Assembly (NCBI GenBank): GCA_012510445.1
Contig: JAAZIA010000022.1
Span: 62,001 to 126,000 of the forward strand
Length of the DNA stretch: 64,000 bases
Origin: Bacteroidales bacterium
Lineage (GTDB): Bacteria; Bacteroidota; Bacteroidia; Bacteroidales; UBA932
Direction: 5' to 3'
The notes below the pieces were generated by a model. The model did no database searches. It was not told where the DNA came from and saw nothing but the letters and a program-made list of their open reading frames with translations. Within the stretch, counting starts at the first letter, position 1; each line of letters begins with the position of its first letter. Positions 25,937-36,213 of the stretch are shown here, in pieces. A program made the translations under genes and the position numbers.

Positions 25937-27055
25937 ATGGTAACAGTTAAAGAAGTCATATCCAAATCTGCGAAACGCAAATTTGTGTCTTTTCCCCTAT
26001 CCTTGTATAAGTCATCTCCTTGGTACGTTCCGGAGCTGTCAAGGGAAGAGATGAGAAATTTTAATCCCTTAAAAAATGCTGCGTTTGAGTATGCATCGTG
26101 CAAAATGTTTCTGGCATACAAAAATGAAAAAGTAGTAGGCAGGATAGCTGCTATACTCAACAACGCGCATAATTACAAAACCAATTCGCGTCAGATGCGT
26201 TTTAGCCGTTTTGATTTCATAGATGACTACCAAGTGTCTGAAGCACTTTTCAACAAAGTGAAAGAGTGGGCAAAATCCATGGAACTGAATGAAGTGATAG
26301 GTCCCTTAGGTTTTTCAGACATGGACAGGATAGGGATGCTTATAGAGGGGTTTGAAGAGATGGACTTGTACTCTACCTCGTACAACTACTCGTATTACCC
26401 CAAGCATATGGAACGTTTGGGCTTGGTAAAGAAAACTGACTGGGTAGAGTATCAGGTAAAAGTTCCCAATGAGGTGCATCCTAAATTGGAAAGAGTGGCC
26501 AAAGCCGCTATGAAGCGTTACGGCTATTCCCTCCGACAGTTTAAACGAGCCAAAGATATGAAACCGGTTTTCAAGGAAGTGCTTCCCATCTTGAATGGTG
26601 TCATCAGGGGTTTGAGCGTTCCCATTCCTATATCGGAAGAACAAATGGAAACATTTGCAGCAGGACTGCTACCTGTGTTAAGGAAAGAATTCATATCCGT
26701 TGTAGAAAATAAAGAAGGGAAAATTGTAGGGTACGGTTTGGTGATGCCTTCCATCAGTCGTGGGATTCGTCTGGGTAGGGGGCGCTTGTTCCCTTTAGGC
26801 TATTTAGGAGTTATGCGTGACGTACGAAAAGCGAAAGTTCTGGATATGTACCATATAGGCGTATTGCCTTCTTACCAAAACAGAGGGGTTAATGCCGTTA
26901 TTTTATACAACAGCATTTTAAATGCCATCAAATATGGGGTGGAATATGCAGAGACAGGTCCCGAAAGGGAAGACAACGTAAGCGTTCAAACCCAATGGAA
27001 GCTCTTTGAACACCGTATGCATCGCCGCAGAAGGTGTTACACTATAGACATTTGA
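25937..27055 (+). CDS. GNAT-fold protein, putative N-acyltransferase
   Basis: A 372-aa protein of a type common in Bacteroidota, usually annotated only as a GNAT-family or hypothetical protein. I choose the ATG at 25937 because an earlier one would lie in or before the -7 element. The segment 'MFLAYKNEKVVGRIAAILN' resembles the beta-strand pair of a GNAT acetyl-CoA fold, and 'HIGVLPSYQNRGVNAVILY' looks like the acyl-CoA pyrophosphate loop (Q/RxxGxG/A). The middle part ('GPLGFSDMDRIGMLIEGF') is characteristic of this group. The substrate is unknown. Confidence 0.7.
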   Translation: MVTVKEVISKSAKRKFVSFPLSLYKSSPWYVPELSREEMRNFNPLKNAAFEYASCKMFLAYKNEKVVGRIAAILNNAHNYKTNSRQMRFSRFDFIDDYQVSEALFNKVKEWAKSMELNEVIGPLGFSDMDRIGMLIEGFEEMDLYSTSYNYSYYPKHMERLGLVKKTDWVEYQVKVPNEVHPKLERVAKAAMKRYGYSLRQFKRAKDMKPVFKEVLPILNGVIRGLSVPIPISEEQMETFAAGLLPVLRKEFISVVENKEGKIVGYGLVMPSISRGIRLGRGRLFPLGYLGVMRDVRKAKVLDMYHIGVLPSYQNRGVNAVILYNSILNAIKYGVEYAETGPEREDNVSVQTQWKLFEHRMHRRRRCYTIDI

Positions 27056-27071
27056 TCTTAAAGACCGGTTG

Positions 27072-28628
27072 TTAATCTACCAATGCTTCATAGTCTGCGC
27101 CCAGGTGCTTTCTTTCTATGAAATCGTACTGAGCCAAAGCTCGTAATTCGTAATAGTATCGCCAGTAGTTAAACAAAGCCTGGACGTAACCCACACGTGC
27201 CTCGTCCCTGTCTAGCTGGGCATTGTTCATGTCGGTTACTGTAATTTTGTCTATCAAGTACCGCTGCTTGGCTACGTCATACCTTTTTTGCGCAATGGTA
27301 TCGGCTTTGGCAGCAATCAGAAACTGTTGCCCTTGCATATTGAACTGACGTACGTTAAGGATGATGTCCTGCTCAAAATCTTGTCGCGATTGTTCTACCT
27401 GACGCTCAACCAATTCTTGGTTACTTTGCGCCATTTTTACCATTCCTTTGCCTCGGCCCCAATCCAAAATAGGCACAGTAAGCCCAATGCTAACGGTTTG
27501 CATATCTCGAGGGTCTTTGTACGATTCAAACAAGCCCGTTGCCTGTTGGTTCAACCCAAACGCTACGTTCAGGTTTGCCTGAAACCCTCGGTTGGCTTTC
27601 TGTTGAGCTACGTTTTTCTGAGCCTCTATCAGCTGGCGTTGGTAAGAGATCAATTCCGGATTGTTTTCAAAAGACAGTTGTAAGACTTGCTCAATGTCTA
27701 AGAGTACCTGAGGAATATCCTGAGGAATGACAATATTAATTTTCACACGTTCTGTGAAACCCAAATAAGAGCGAAGCCTGTTTTCTGCGTTTTCAAGGTT
27801 CAGTCTGTTTTCGTTCAGGGTTTTTAAGGCATTCTGATAAGCCAGCTCGGACTGAAGCAGATCGTTTTCTCCAATGGTTCCCAACTCAAACCGCCCCGAG
27901 GCAATGTTGTATAGCGTATCGTTGTTAGCGTGATTAAACTCGGCAATGGTCAAACGTTGCTGTGCAATGGCCATGTTGAAAAAGAGCTGTATGGCGCGCT
28001 GGTTCACATTCTCCATGTTCTTTATGTAGTTGCGCTTGGCTTCCTCATACTTTAAAGGAGAAATTTTGCGGTCCCACTTCATCTCGTTAACCCCAAAAAT
28101 AGATTGCGATAGCCTTACATTAAGGGCTGTGGAAAGGTATTCCGTACTTTGGTGGTTGTTGAACGATCCGCTAAAGCGGTCCGTCCTCTGCAAGGTAGAG
28201 CTGACAGATACCGTTCCCCCTGTAGGCAAGTTCTGCCGGATCATTAGTCCGCCGCTAAAGACGTTGTAAAACTCGGAAGAATAATCATGTCTTACTTCGC
28301 CTGTTACGGGGTCAATACTGGGTACGTCCACAATCCTTCTGGAAAACTCGGGCAGTTGGGACGTAAACATCAGGTTGGGTAAGAAATTGGCTTTATACGA
28401 TCTGTACTCCCAGTACCCCACCTGAAAAGTGTTTCTGGCACGCAGTGCTTCGTTGGATTGTGTAGCAGCCAAATGCAACACATCGTCCAAAGTGAGGTCG
28501 TACGTATGTTGAATGTATCCTGCGGAGCCCGGCCGGGCCGTTGTCTCTGTTTGTTGAGCAGAGAGGGTTGCGGCTGTGAAAAAAAGACCGGCCGTAAAGA
28601 ATAATAAAATAGCTGCTTTGGACTTCAT
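27072..28628 (-). CDS. TolC-family outer membrane efflux protein
   Basis: A 518-aa outer membrane factor. The start at 28628 gives a clean signal peptide ('MKSKAAILLFFTAG' to 'LSAQQ'); an ATG four codons upstream is also possible. After a variable N-terminal part, two repeated long alpha-helical/beta regions with TolC patterns follow ('ALKTLNENRLNLENAENRL', 'VAKQRYLIDKITVTDMNNAQ'). It is the last gene of an adaptor-permease-TolC operon and overlaps or abuts the permease stop, so it should form the outer-membrane exit of that exporter. Confidence 0.9.
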   Translation of the reverse strand: MKSKAAILLFFTAGLFFTAATLSAQQTETTARPGSAGYIQHTYDLTLDDVLHLAATQSNEALRARNTFQVGYWEYRSYKANFLPNLMFTSQLPEFSRRIVDVPSIDPVTGEVRHDYSSEFYNVFSGGLMIRQNLPTGGTVSVSSTLQRTDRFSGSFNNHQSTEYLSTALNVRLSQSIFGVNEMKWDRKISPLKYEEAKRNYIKNMENVNQRAIQLFFNMAIAQQRLTIAEFNHANNDTLYNIASGRFELGTIGENDLLQSELAYQNALKTLNENRLNLENAENRLRSYLGFTERVKINIVIPQDIPQVLLDIEQVLQLSFENNPELISYQRQLIEAQKNVAQQKANRGFQANLNVAFGLNQQATGLFESYKDPRDMQTVSIGLTVPILDWGRGKGMVKMAQSNQELVERQVEQSRQDFEQDIILNVRQFNMQGQQFLIAAKADTIAQKRYDVAKQRYLIDKITVTDMNNAQLDRDEARVGYVQALFNYWRYYYELRALAQYDFIERKHLGADYEALVD

Positions 28629-28632
28629 AAGA

Positions 28633-30084
28633 TTATTCATATCTGAGAGATTCAATGGGATCGCGTTCTGCTGCCCGTTTGGCCGGAGAGTATCCAAAAA
28701 TTACGCCTACGGCGGCAGATACGCCAAATGAGATGATTATGGATGAAAAAGAAACAATGGTGGTAATATCAAAGAAAGATTTGATAACAAAGGACAGTGC
28801 CACACCTACTACTATACCAATGATTCCTCCCGCCGCGCTAATGAGTATGGCTTCCGAGAGAAATTGAGCGATTACGTCTGCTTTTTTAGCCCCAATGGCC
28901 AGACGTGTTCCAATTTCTTTAGTCCGTTCCATAACAGACGCAAACATAATGTTCATAATGCCAATACCTCCCACAAGCAGGGAAATTCCGGCAATAGCCC
29001 CCAACACAATGTTGAATATATCTTTGGTACGCTGCTGTTGTTTAAGCAAAAGCTCGGGCACGGTTACTTCAAAATCGTGTACGCCTTGGTGGCGACGCCT
29101 GAGCATGCGCGTGATGACTTCCTGAGACGAGGTGAGCTCTTCTGTTTCGTTTACCTGTACGGTAATTCTGTCCAGTTGGTGGTAATTGGTACTTCCTCCC
29201 GAGCTAGAAGTAGTTACGTTTACGCTAACGCGTCTGCGTCCGCCTCCCATCATAAACACCCCTCCTGAAGCAGAACCCGGATTGGTAATGGCTAACGCTC
29301 TATTTTCTTGCCGTAACAACATAGTCCGGATGGGAATAAAAATCTGATCGTCGTACCCCTGCATACCCATACTTTCCGATCCAATAGTTCCCAGCGACCC
29401 CGACCGTGCTGTAGAAGCCGTACCGGAAGACTCCTCATCGTTTTCCAACGGTTTAGTAGCTCCCGAAGCACTTTGCTCCAGTACTCCAATTACTTTTACC
29501 CAATTGGCACCAAATTTTATAAAGTGACCCAAAGGGTCATTTTGTTGAAAAAAACGGGTTTTTATGTTGTGTCCAATAACGCACACGGCCATGGAGTTCA
29601 ATTCCTGTTCCGGACTAAAGAATTCGCCGGACTGAAGCTCAATGTTGTAGAGATTGAAATATTCAGACGTTACTCCAAGTACTTTTGCCGGTTGACGAAT
29701 GCCACTGTACGTAATATGACTAAATACGCTCACTTCCGGAGATACATGCTTGACAGAAGGTAAGACTTGCCGTATGGCTTCTGCATCGGCAAGTTGCAAC
29801 CCGGGGGAAAATTTCCTTGTCTGGCTGGCTGCACCGTTTTCCGCATCGTCTTCCATGTCTTCTACGGTAGCCGGTAGGATGACAATATTGTTTACTCCCA
29901 CCATTTTTATTTGGTCCAGAATTTCTTGCTGAGCTCCGTTACCAATAGCCAGCATACTGATAACAGCTCCTACACCAAATACAATACCCAAAGCCGTAAG
30001 AAAACTTTTCAGCTTGTTGCTGATGATGGATTCAACAGCAATAAGTATGTCGTGCAAATACCTGTTTATGAAAAAAATATTCAT
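28633..30084 (-). CDS. MacB-type ABC transporter permease (FtsX/MacB_PCD)
   Basis: A 483-aa permease with one N-terminal membrane segment ('KSFLTALGIVFGVGAVISMLAIG'), a long periplasmic MacB_PCD domain and three C-terminal membrane segments ('GAIAGISLLVGGIGIMNIM' onward). In this family the four-helix architecture transmits force to the periplasmic adaptor rather than forming a pore. The periplasmic domain carries Ser/Gly-rich inserts ('ESSGTASTARSGSLGTIGSES', 'TTSSSGGSTN'). Unlike E. coli MacB there is no fused ATPase, and no ATPase gene lies next to it. It is 19 bp downstream of the adaptor gene. Confidence 0.88.
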   Translation of the reverse strand: MNIFFINRYLHDILIAVESIISNKLKSFLTALGIVFGVGAVISMLAIGNGAQQEILDQIKMVGVNNIVILPATVEDMEDDAENGAASQTRKFSPGLQLADAEAIRQVLPSVKHVSPEVSVFSHITYSGIRQPAKVLGVTSEYFNLYNIELQSGEFFSPEQELNSMAVCVIGHNIKTRFFQQNDPLGHFIKFGANWVKVIGVLEQSASGATKPLENDEESSGTASTARSGSLGTIGSESMGMQGYDDQIFIPIRTMLLRQENRALAITNPGSASGGVFMMGGGRRRVSVNVTTSSSGGSTNYHQLDRITVQVNETEELTSSQEVITRMLRRRHQGVHDFEVTVPELLLKQQQRTKDIFNIVLGAIAGISLLVGGIGIMNIMFASVMERTKEIGTRLAIGAKKADVIAQFLSEAILISAAGGIIGIVVGVALSFVIKSFFDITTIVSFSSIIISFGVSAAVGVIFGYSPAKRAAERDPIESLRYE

Positions 30085-30103
30085 ACTAGTCTGCTTTTCT
30101 TTG

Positions 30104-31489
30104 TTATAGTCCCGGTTGTATGCCGGTGGGTGCTCCTGTTACCATACGGCGCATTCCTCGGCCTTTTTCCTGCTCGGCTTTCTTTTTTTCCTCCTCCGCC
30201 TCTTTTTCTGCTTCTTGCCTCAGTCGGCTTTTGATCACAGGGATCAACTCATCTCCTTGAAGTTTGAACCGGGTTGGGTTTTGTGGAAGAGATAAGTACA
30301 GCTCGTCTCCGGAGTGTATTCCTTGTTCAATAACCGTATAGTTTTCATTGGAAGGCCCTTTAACCACTATTTGCCGTACTCCGTTTGTCTTGTACACATA
30401 GGTAATGCTGTCCCTTTCAAAAATGGTTTCTGAGGGAATAAATACAGCCGAATCTATAGAGGCCGTAATAATCTTATTGCTTGTGGTCATGGCCGGACGT
30501 AAGATTTCGTCTTCGCCGTCTACCTTAATAATGACTTCAAATACTTTGGCATCTGCATTCTTGAGTTGTTCCCCAATGTTAGACACCTCTTTTACTATTC
30601 CCGTATAGCTCTTTTCCGGAAAAGCATCTACTCCCATACGTACCGGTTGCCCCGGTTTTACTTTAGAAATATCAATCTCGTTCACGTACGTTTTAGACAA
30701 CATGTTGCTCAGGTCCGGAAGGGTGGCCACCACCAGGTCCCAACCGCTGATGGAAGAGCCTATGCGACGTTTTTCTCCGCTCCAATCTCGAAAGTAAATT
30801 ACCATGCCGTCGTTAGGAGCAAAAATGGTAAAATTGCTGAGCACTTCCCTCAGCTCGTCCAGCTGCCTTCTTTTCCTGTTAAGTTCAATAAGAACGTCGT
30901 TGACGGTAGCTTGTGCCTGTTCTACTTTCAGCTCGTAATTATTGATTGCTTGCTCATAAGATCGGCGGGCTTTTTCCAGGTTGTTGGTATATTGCCTTTG
31001 CGTGGCAGGCGGTTCGTATATAGATTGCTCAACGGCGATTTTTGCTTCTTCTATATTAAATTTTTGGTTTTCAATATCGTCGCGCAGCCCTTTTAAGTTT
31101 AAAGAAGTATCCAAAAGCGTTCTTTCGTACTTTCCTTGCAATGCTTCGAATTCGTCTTCCAGGTCTTTCAGCGAGTTGTCTGCCGAGGTCCTGTCCAGCA
31201 TGGCTACATAATCTCCTTTTTTCACAACTGTTCCCTCGGGTACCAGGTCCTGAATTTTGATTTCACCCAGACGAACGTTTCTGGCTCTCATCCCGGTAGG
31301 GGCTTCAATCTTAATGTTGTTTTCTGCTTCCAGTTCACCCGTGGTAGTCACAATGATTTCAAAAAGTCCTCGCTGCGCCTTTACTACCTGCGGTTTGTAA
31401 ACGTCTTTTTTCCTGGCTGCAAAAATAACTATAAGTACAATGGCTACTACGGCCACAGAACTCCAGATGATGATATTCTTCTTTTTCAT
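30104..31489 (-). CDS. periplasmic adaptor subunit (MacA/HlyD-type)
   Basis: A 461-aa membrane fusion protein bridging the permease and the TolC-like channel. The ATG at 31489 directly precedes the single N-terminal membrane anchor ('IIIWSSVAVVAIVLIVIFAA'). Lipoyl-like half motifs flank a coiled-coil hairpin ('KARRSYEQAINNYELKVEQA', 'ELNRKRRQLDELREVL'), and a beta-barrel region follows. The C-terminus is unusually charged, with a Glu/Lys-rich run after 'SRLRQEAEK'. It heads the operon and has its own well-formed promoter. Confidence 0.9.
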   Translation of the reverse strand: MKKKNIIIWSSVAVVAIVLIVIFAARKKDVYKPQVVKAQRGLFEIIVTTTGELEAENNIKIEAPTGMRARNVRLGEIKIQDLVPEGTVVKKGDYVAMLDRTSADNSLKDLEDEFEALQGKYERTLLDTSLNLKGLRDDIENQKFNIEEAKIAVEQSIYEPPATQRQYTNNLEKARRSYEQAINNYELKVEQAQATVNDVLIELNRKRRQLDELREVLSNFTIFAPNDGMVIYFRDWSGEKRRIGSSISGWDLVVATLPDLSNMLSKTYVNEIDISKVKPGQPVRMGVDAFPEKSYTGIVKEVSNIGEQLKNADAKVFEVIIKVDGEDEILRPAMTTSNKIITASIDSAVFIPSETIFERDSITYVYKTNGVRQIVVKGPSNENYTVIEQGIHSGDELYLSLPQNPTRFKLQGDELIPVIKSRLRQEAEKEAEEEKKKAEQEKGRGMRRMVTGAPTGIQPGL

Positions 31490-31502
31490 AGTAAAAATTT
31501 GA

Positions 31503-31535
31503 CAAATGTACACATTTGATAGATACCAACACAAA
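31503..31535 (-). promoter_or_regulatory. promoter of the adaptor-permease-TolC operon
   Basis: Minus strand: -33 TTTG at 31535-31532, a 21-nt spacer, and -7 TACATTTG at 31510-31503 (consensus TAnnTTTG). The predicted transcript begins about 8-10 nt before the ATG at 31489. Confidence 0.7.
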
Positions 31536-31556
31536 TGGTTTAATGTTTAGAAATAT

Positions 31557-31587
31557 TTTGAGGGCAAAAAATAAATTTTTATCTTTG
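31557..31587 (+). promoter_or_regulatory. promoter of tRNA-Phe
   Basis: -33 TTTG at 31557-31560, exactly 19 nt, then -7 TATCTTTG at 31580-31587. This is a textbook Bacteroidota promoter 18 bp before the first tRNA base. Confidence 0.75.
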
Positions 31588-31605
31588 CAACCTTAATTCA
31601 AAAAA

Positions 31606-31678
31606 GGTGCCATAGCTCAGTTGGTAGAGCAAAGGACTGAAAATCCTTGTGTCCCTGGTTCGATTCCCGGTGGCACCA
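31606..31678 (+). tRNA. tRNA-Phe (anticodon GAA)
   Basis: The acceptor stem GGTGCCA pairs with TGGCACC, with discriminator A at 31678. The D-arm 'TAGCTCAGTTGGTAGAGC', an anticodon loop CTGAAAA on a 5-bp stem (AAGGA/TCCTT) and the T-arm 'CCTGGTTCGATTCCCGG' complete the cloverleaf. The anticodon is GAA. The 3' CCA is not encoded (the gene is followed by CAGAAG), so it must be added after transcription. The gene is a singleton with its own promoter and terminator. Confidence 0.98.
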
Positions 31679-31697
31679 CAGAAGAAAGATAAATATT

Positions 31698-31729
31698 AGG
31701 CAGCTAAGACCATTGGCTGCCTTTTTTTT
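31698..31729 (+). terminator. rho-independent terminator after tRNA-Phe
   Basis: The stem AGGCAGC...GCTGCCT (31698-31704 with 31716-31722) can extend by a GU and an AU pair. A run of eight T residues follows. It may also act on the opposite strand for the convergent lipoprotein gene, though that side lacks a good T-run. Confidence 0.85.
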
Positions 31730-31740
31730 ACCCAAATAAC

Positions 31741-32808
31741 CTAGTCCCTAAGGCAACGAACAGAGAACCCGTGATCATGGGTTCCACCACTCATGAAGAC
31801 AGTGGCGCTATCGTACCCAATGGCCCGGCCCCAGGCGCTACTTGCCCCCTCATCCGGAGCACTCCACCAAAAGCACTGGCTACCCATGTAGCTGAATAGT
31901 CCATTACTGAAACGCATGCCTCCCGGAAGAGTCGAAAAACCCGACTTGTTTCTATAATTAGGATAGTCGGTATTGCCTACAGCACCTATTTGGTCAGAAG
32001 AATCCCAGCCGCTTTCACTCGCCAATGATTTGGCAATTTTCGCATTTCCACCACCAGTAGTCCCGTCATAATTATGACCATTATCGGCCAGGTAGGTCTC
32101 TAATTGCGTCCACTCTGCGTTACGGGGCAAATGCCAGCCTGCGGGACAAGCTCCCTGTACCCTACCGGGATTCGCTGTGTTGCTTGTTGCTCCATGGATG
32201 GCAGCCGTCCAGTTGTAAAGTACTCCGTAGGTTTTGTAGTTATCGGTGGCTTTGGCTGCAACCACATCGGTACCGTTATAATCGTAAACGTAATAATAAG
32301 GCTCTGTAGTAGAGCTTGTTGCCGAATCTTGAACACTGGGCAGATAGGCCAGATTTTCGGCCATCCAGACTTGATCCCCTATGACTACTGTTTTGTACAC
32401 TTTGCCATCACGGGAGTCTGTAAATGTTGCACCTACTTCACCTTGATCTGTTGTGAATGATTCTTGCCTTCCGTAAGCAGTTCCTTGGGCGTTTGTGGCA
32501 TAGGCTCTAACATGATATGTAACATTGGGAGTCAGACCGGAAATATGGCTTGTATATATACCATGGCCTGAACCGTCTGTAGTCTTCGCATTTGCTGTGG
32601 TTGGATTCTCTGATGTGTTCCAGCAAACGCCACGGGCTGTTATCTGGGAACCTCCGTCGGCTGTTACTTCGCAGGTGCAAGTGGCTGTTGTGGCTGTAAT
32701 AGCAGTAATTTCTCCGGTATTAACAGAAGGAGTGGTAGGTACTACCTCTCTGGGGGTACACTGAATCAGTATCCCTCCAATCATTGAAAATAAAATAATC
32801 TTTTTCAT
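31741..32808 (-). CDS. FISUMP-domain surface lipoprotein (copy 1)
   Basis: A 355-aa predicted lipoprotein: signal ending in lipobox 'GGILIQC' (Cys17), then a fibronectin-III-like domain (about residues 28-120, 'GVCWNTSENPTTANAKTT', 'NVTYHVRAYATNAQGTAYG'). A C-terminal FISUMP domain (Fibrobacter succinogenes major paralogous domain, TIGR02145) follows: 'DSRDGKVYKTVVIGDQVWMA', 'CPAGWHLPRNAEW', and a final 'FSVRCLRD'. Function is unknown; such proteins are thought to be surface proteins. It is homologous along its whole length to the gene at 35022, and the two flank eno and the PHP gene. Confidence 0.85.
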   Translation of the reverse strand: MKKIILFSMIGGILIQCTPREVVPTTPSVNTGEITAITATTATCTCEVTADGGSQITARGVCWNTSENPTTANAKTTDGSGHGIYTSHISGLTPNVTYHVRAYATNAQGTAYGRQESFTTDQGEVGATFTDSRDGKVYKTVVIGDQVWMAENLAYLPSVQDSATSSTTEPYYYVYDYNGTDVVAAKATDNYKTYGVLYNWTAAIHGATSNTANPGRVQGACPAGWHLPRNAEWTQLETYLADNGHNYDGTTGGGNAKIAKSLASESGWDSSDQIGAVGNTDYPNYRNKSGFSTLPGGMRFSNGLFSYMGSQCFWWSAPDEGASSAWGRAIGYDSATVFMSGGTHDHGFSVRCLRD

Positions 32809-32831
32809 TTTTCAGTATCATAATAATGAAG

Positions 32832-32839
32832 TAAATTTG
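32832..32839 (+). promoter_or_regulatory. possible -7 element of eno
   Basis: TAAATTTG fits TAnnTTTG, 45 nt before the eno ATG. No TTTG lies at the -33 position. The eno start is also preceded by a real Shine-Dalgarno GGAGG (32873-32877, 7 nt before ATG), which is rare among the genes in this window. Confidence 0.4.
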
Positions 32840-32842
32840 TAA

Positions 32843-34165
<1,323 letters not shown>

Positions 34166-34167
34166 CA

Positions 34168-34971
34168 TTGGTAGACGTTCATACACATACGCACCACTCC
34201 ACAGACAGTCGTATGTCTATGGAGAAAGCAGCAGAAACCATCCTGGAAAAGTCCTTTTCCGGGATGGGTTTTACAGACCATTTTGATTTTGACGCTCCGC
34301 ACGATACCTCTGCCTTTACGTTTGATGTGGAGGCACAGCAGCAAGAGATAGATGCCCTTAGAACAACCTATCCCCATCTCTTATTATTAAAAGGTGTAGA
34401 AATAGGCATTCAGCCCATCAGTCTGGATACCATCAGAGAATTCATGAGCCGCCATACGTTTGATATAGTCATAGCCTCTATGCATTTTATCCGTGGTATA
34501 GATCCGTATCACGGACCTTTCTACGAAGCGTACGACTACAAAAAGGCGTATTCCATGTACCTGGAAGACATCTATTATTGCATGGAACGGTTTAAAGATT
34601 ACGATATCTTGGGACACTATGATTACATAGCGCGTTACGCTCCGTACTCCGTTCATGAAATTTCCCAGAAAACTTTCGGGGACATACTGGATCCCATCTT
34701 ACACCTTTTGGTACAAGAGGGAAAGACCTTTGAAATCAACACCAAAACGTACCAGCAACAAAGGTTCGGCATTCCTACCCTGGATGTTAACGTACTCAAA
34801 CGTTTCCGGGAACTGGGCGGAGAGGCCGTGGCGCTTGGGTCGGATGCTCACAAAGCGGAACGAATAGGTGAACATTTTGCCTATTACACAGACATGCTCC
34901 AAAGTTGCGGATTCCGCTACGGTGTATATTACATAGAAAGGAAGCCGCATTATTATAAACTGAATCGCTAA
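34168..34971 (+). CDS. PHP-family histidinol-phosphatase-like phosphoesterase
   Basis: A 267-aa PHP-domain hydrolase of the histidinol-phosphatase (HisK/HisJ) type. Metal-binding motifs are the N-terminal 'DVHTHTHHSTDS', 'FTDHFDFDA', 'KGVEIGIQ', 'IVIASMHFI', 'LGHYDYIARY' and 'ALGSDAHKAERIG'. The start codon is TTG, 2 nt after the eno stop. The HTH motif begins at residue 4, so a later start would remove metal ligands. No other his genes are nearby, so histidinol phosphate is the family-based guess only. Confidence 0.85.
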   Translation: MVDVHTHTHHSTDSRMSMEKAAETILEKSFSGMGFTDHFDFDAPHDTSAFTFDVEAQQQEIDALRTTYPHLLLLKGVEIGIQPISLDTIREFMSRHTFDIVIASMHFIRGIDPYHGPFYEAYDYKKAYSMYLEDIYYCMERFKDYDILGHYDYIARYAPYSVHEISQKTFGDILDPILHLLVQEGKTFEINTKTYQQQRFGIPTLDVNVLKRFRELGGEAVALGSDAHKAERIGEHFAYYTDMLQSCGFRYGVYYIERKPHYYKLNR

Positions 34972-35021
34972 TTCATCTTCTTTTTTCATATCTTTAATGA
35001 ATTAATGCTAAGCACATAAGA

Positions 35022-36098
35022 ATGAAAAAAACAATCTTTCTTTTGCTTGCAGGCAGTATACTGTTTGCATGCAAGCCACAGGAAAAGCCTGTGACAGAAC
35101 CTACGGTGGTTACCGGTGAAATAACAAATATCACTGATGTTTCTGCTGATGTTGAGGGAGAGGTAACAAAAACAGGAGGTGCAGAAGTAACTGAACGCGG
35201 AATCTGCTGGAGTCTTGCCCAGAATCCCACCACAGATGACAATGTGGTAGAGGCCGGAACAGGCTTGGGTGCATTTACAGGAAATCTTATCGGACTGACT
35301 CCAGAGACTACGTATTATATACGTGCATATGCGACCAATAGTGTGGGTACATCTTATGGTGAAGAAGATTCGTTCACGACCCGGGCATCGGAAGGTAATG
35401 GGAACGGAAACAACAATGGCAACGGCGATATCGTCTTTGGTGCGTTTGTGGACGGTCGTGACCAAACGGAGTACACGACTGTAACCATTGGAACTCAGGT
35501 TTGGATGGCAGAAAATTTGAAATACCTGCCCTCTGTTTATAAACCTTCGGAACTGGTTGCTTACGGCAAGCGTTACTATGTGTACGATTACGACGGTAAT
35601 GATGTAGCAGCTGCCAAGGCTACTCCTAACTATCAGACCTATGGTGTTTTGTACAATTGGGAGGCGGCCATGGAGGCCTGCCCTGACGGCTGGCATTTGC
35701 CCGGTGAGGCAGAATGGCAAAAATTAGAAAGGTTTCTTGGCATGGATGAACAATATTTTTCAGAAGAAAGTAAAATGTGGAGAGGGGATGATGAGGGCGG
35801 CAAGATGAAAGAACAAGGTACGACGCATTGGAACGCTTCCAACGTAGGGGCTACAAATGCCAGTGGTTTCACAGCCCTCCCGGGTGGATACCTGAAAGAA
35901 GGCCTCAAGGTGGATGGAGTAAAGGAAGATCACGAGTTTATTGAAATGGGCACGTATGGGTATTGGTGGACTGCCACAGACACAGGGTTTTTTGATTATT
36001 TAATATGGGCCCGGTACCTGAGTAATGAGAATGCCTATGTAGGCCGTTGGCAGTACGCGGGAGGCGAAGGCTTTTCCGTGCGCTGCGTCAAGGATTGA
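35022..36098 (+). CDS. FISUMP-domain surface lipoprotein (copy 2)
   Basis: A 358-aa lipoprotein with lipobox 'GSILFAC' (Cys17). It has the same plan as the gene at 31741: an FN3-like N-terminal domain ('GICWSLAQNPTTDDNVV', 'TTYYIRAYATNSVGTSYG'), a Gly/Asn-rich hinge ('GNGNGNNNGNGD') and a FISUMP domain ('DGRDQTEYTTVTIGTQVWMA', 'CPDGWHLPGEAEW', 'YGYWWTATD', 'FSVRCVKD'). The hinge and the loops of the FISUMP domain differ most between the copies. A weak -7-like TATCTTTA lies about 25 nt before the ATG. Function unknown. Confidence 0.85.
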   Translation: MKKTIFLLLAGSILFACKPQEKPVTEPTVVTGEITNITDVSADVEGEVTKTGGAEVTERGICWSLAQNPTTDDNVVEAGTGLGAFTGNLIGLTPETTYYIRAYATNSVGTSYGEEDSFTTRASEGNGNGNNNGNGDIVFGAFVDGRDQTEYTTVTIGTQVWMAENLKYLPSVYKPSELVAYGKRYYVYDYDGNDVAAAKATPNYQTYGVLYNWEAAMEACPDGWHLPGEAEWQKLERFLGMDEQYFSEESKMWRGDDEGGKMKEQGTTHWNASNVGATNASGFTALPGGYLKEGLKVDGVKEDHEFIEMGTYGYWWTATDTGFFDYLIWARYLSNENAYVGRWQYAGGEGFSVRCVKD

Positions 36099-36118
36099 AA
36101 AACAGCCCTTTTCGCCGA

Positions 36119-36213
36119 AAGGGTAGTAAGTGCTTGAAAAGCGCCCCCTATTGCAACTCGCTATATATCTGCGTGTTAGCGCGCTTTCTTCAAAGCTGCT
36201 ACTCACTACCCTT
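36119..36213. repeat. long imperfect inverted repeat between convergent genes
   Basis: Left arm 36119-36144 and right arm 36181-36213. AAGGGTAGTaAGT pairs with ACTcACTACCCTT (12 of 13) and AAAGCGC pairs with GCGCTTT, with a small asymmetric bulge. The 36-nt loop also has a short inner stem (CGCTA/TAGCG). The right arm ends at the asd stop codon. There is no T-run, so a foldback or an unusual bidirectional terminator is possible. A separate short hairpin CCCTTT...AAAGGG lies at about 36106-36123. Confidence 0.55.

Noticed and set aside
31606-31740. tRNA-Phe as an integration site of a mobile element
   Set aside because: No integrase gene and no second copy of the tRNA 3' end is visible; the neighbouring genes look chromosomal.
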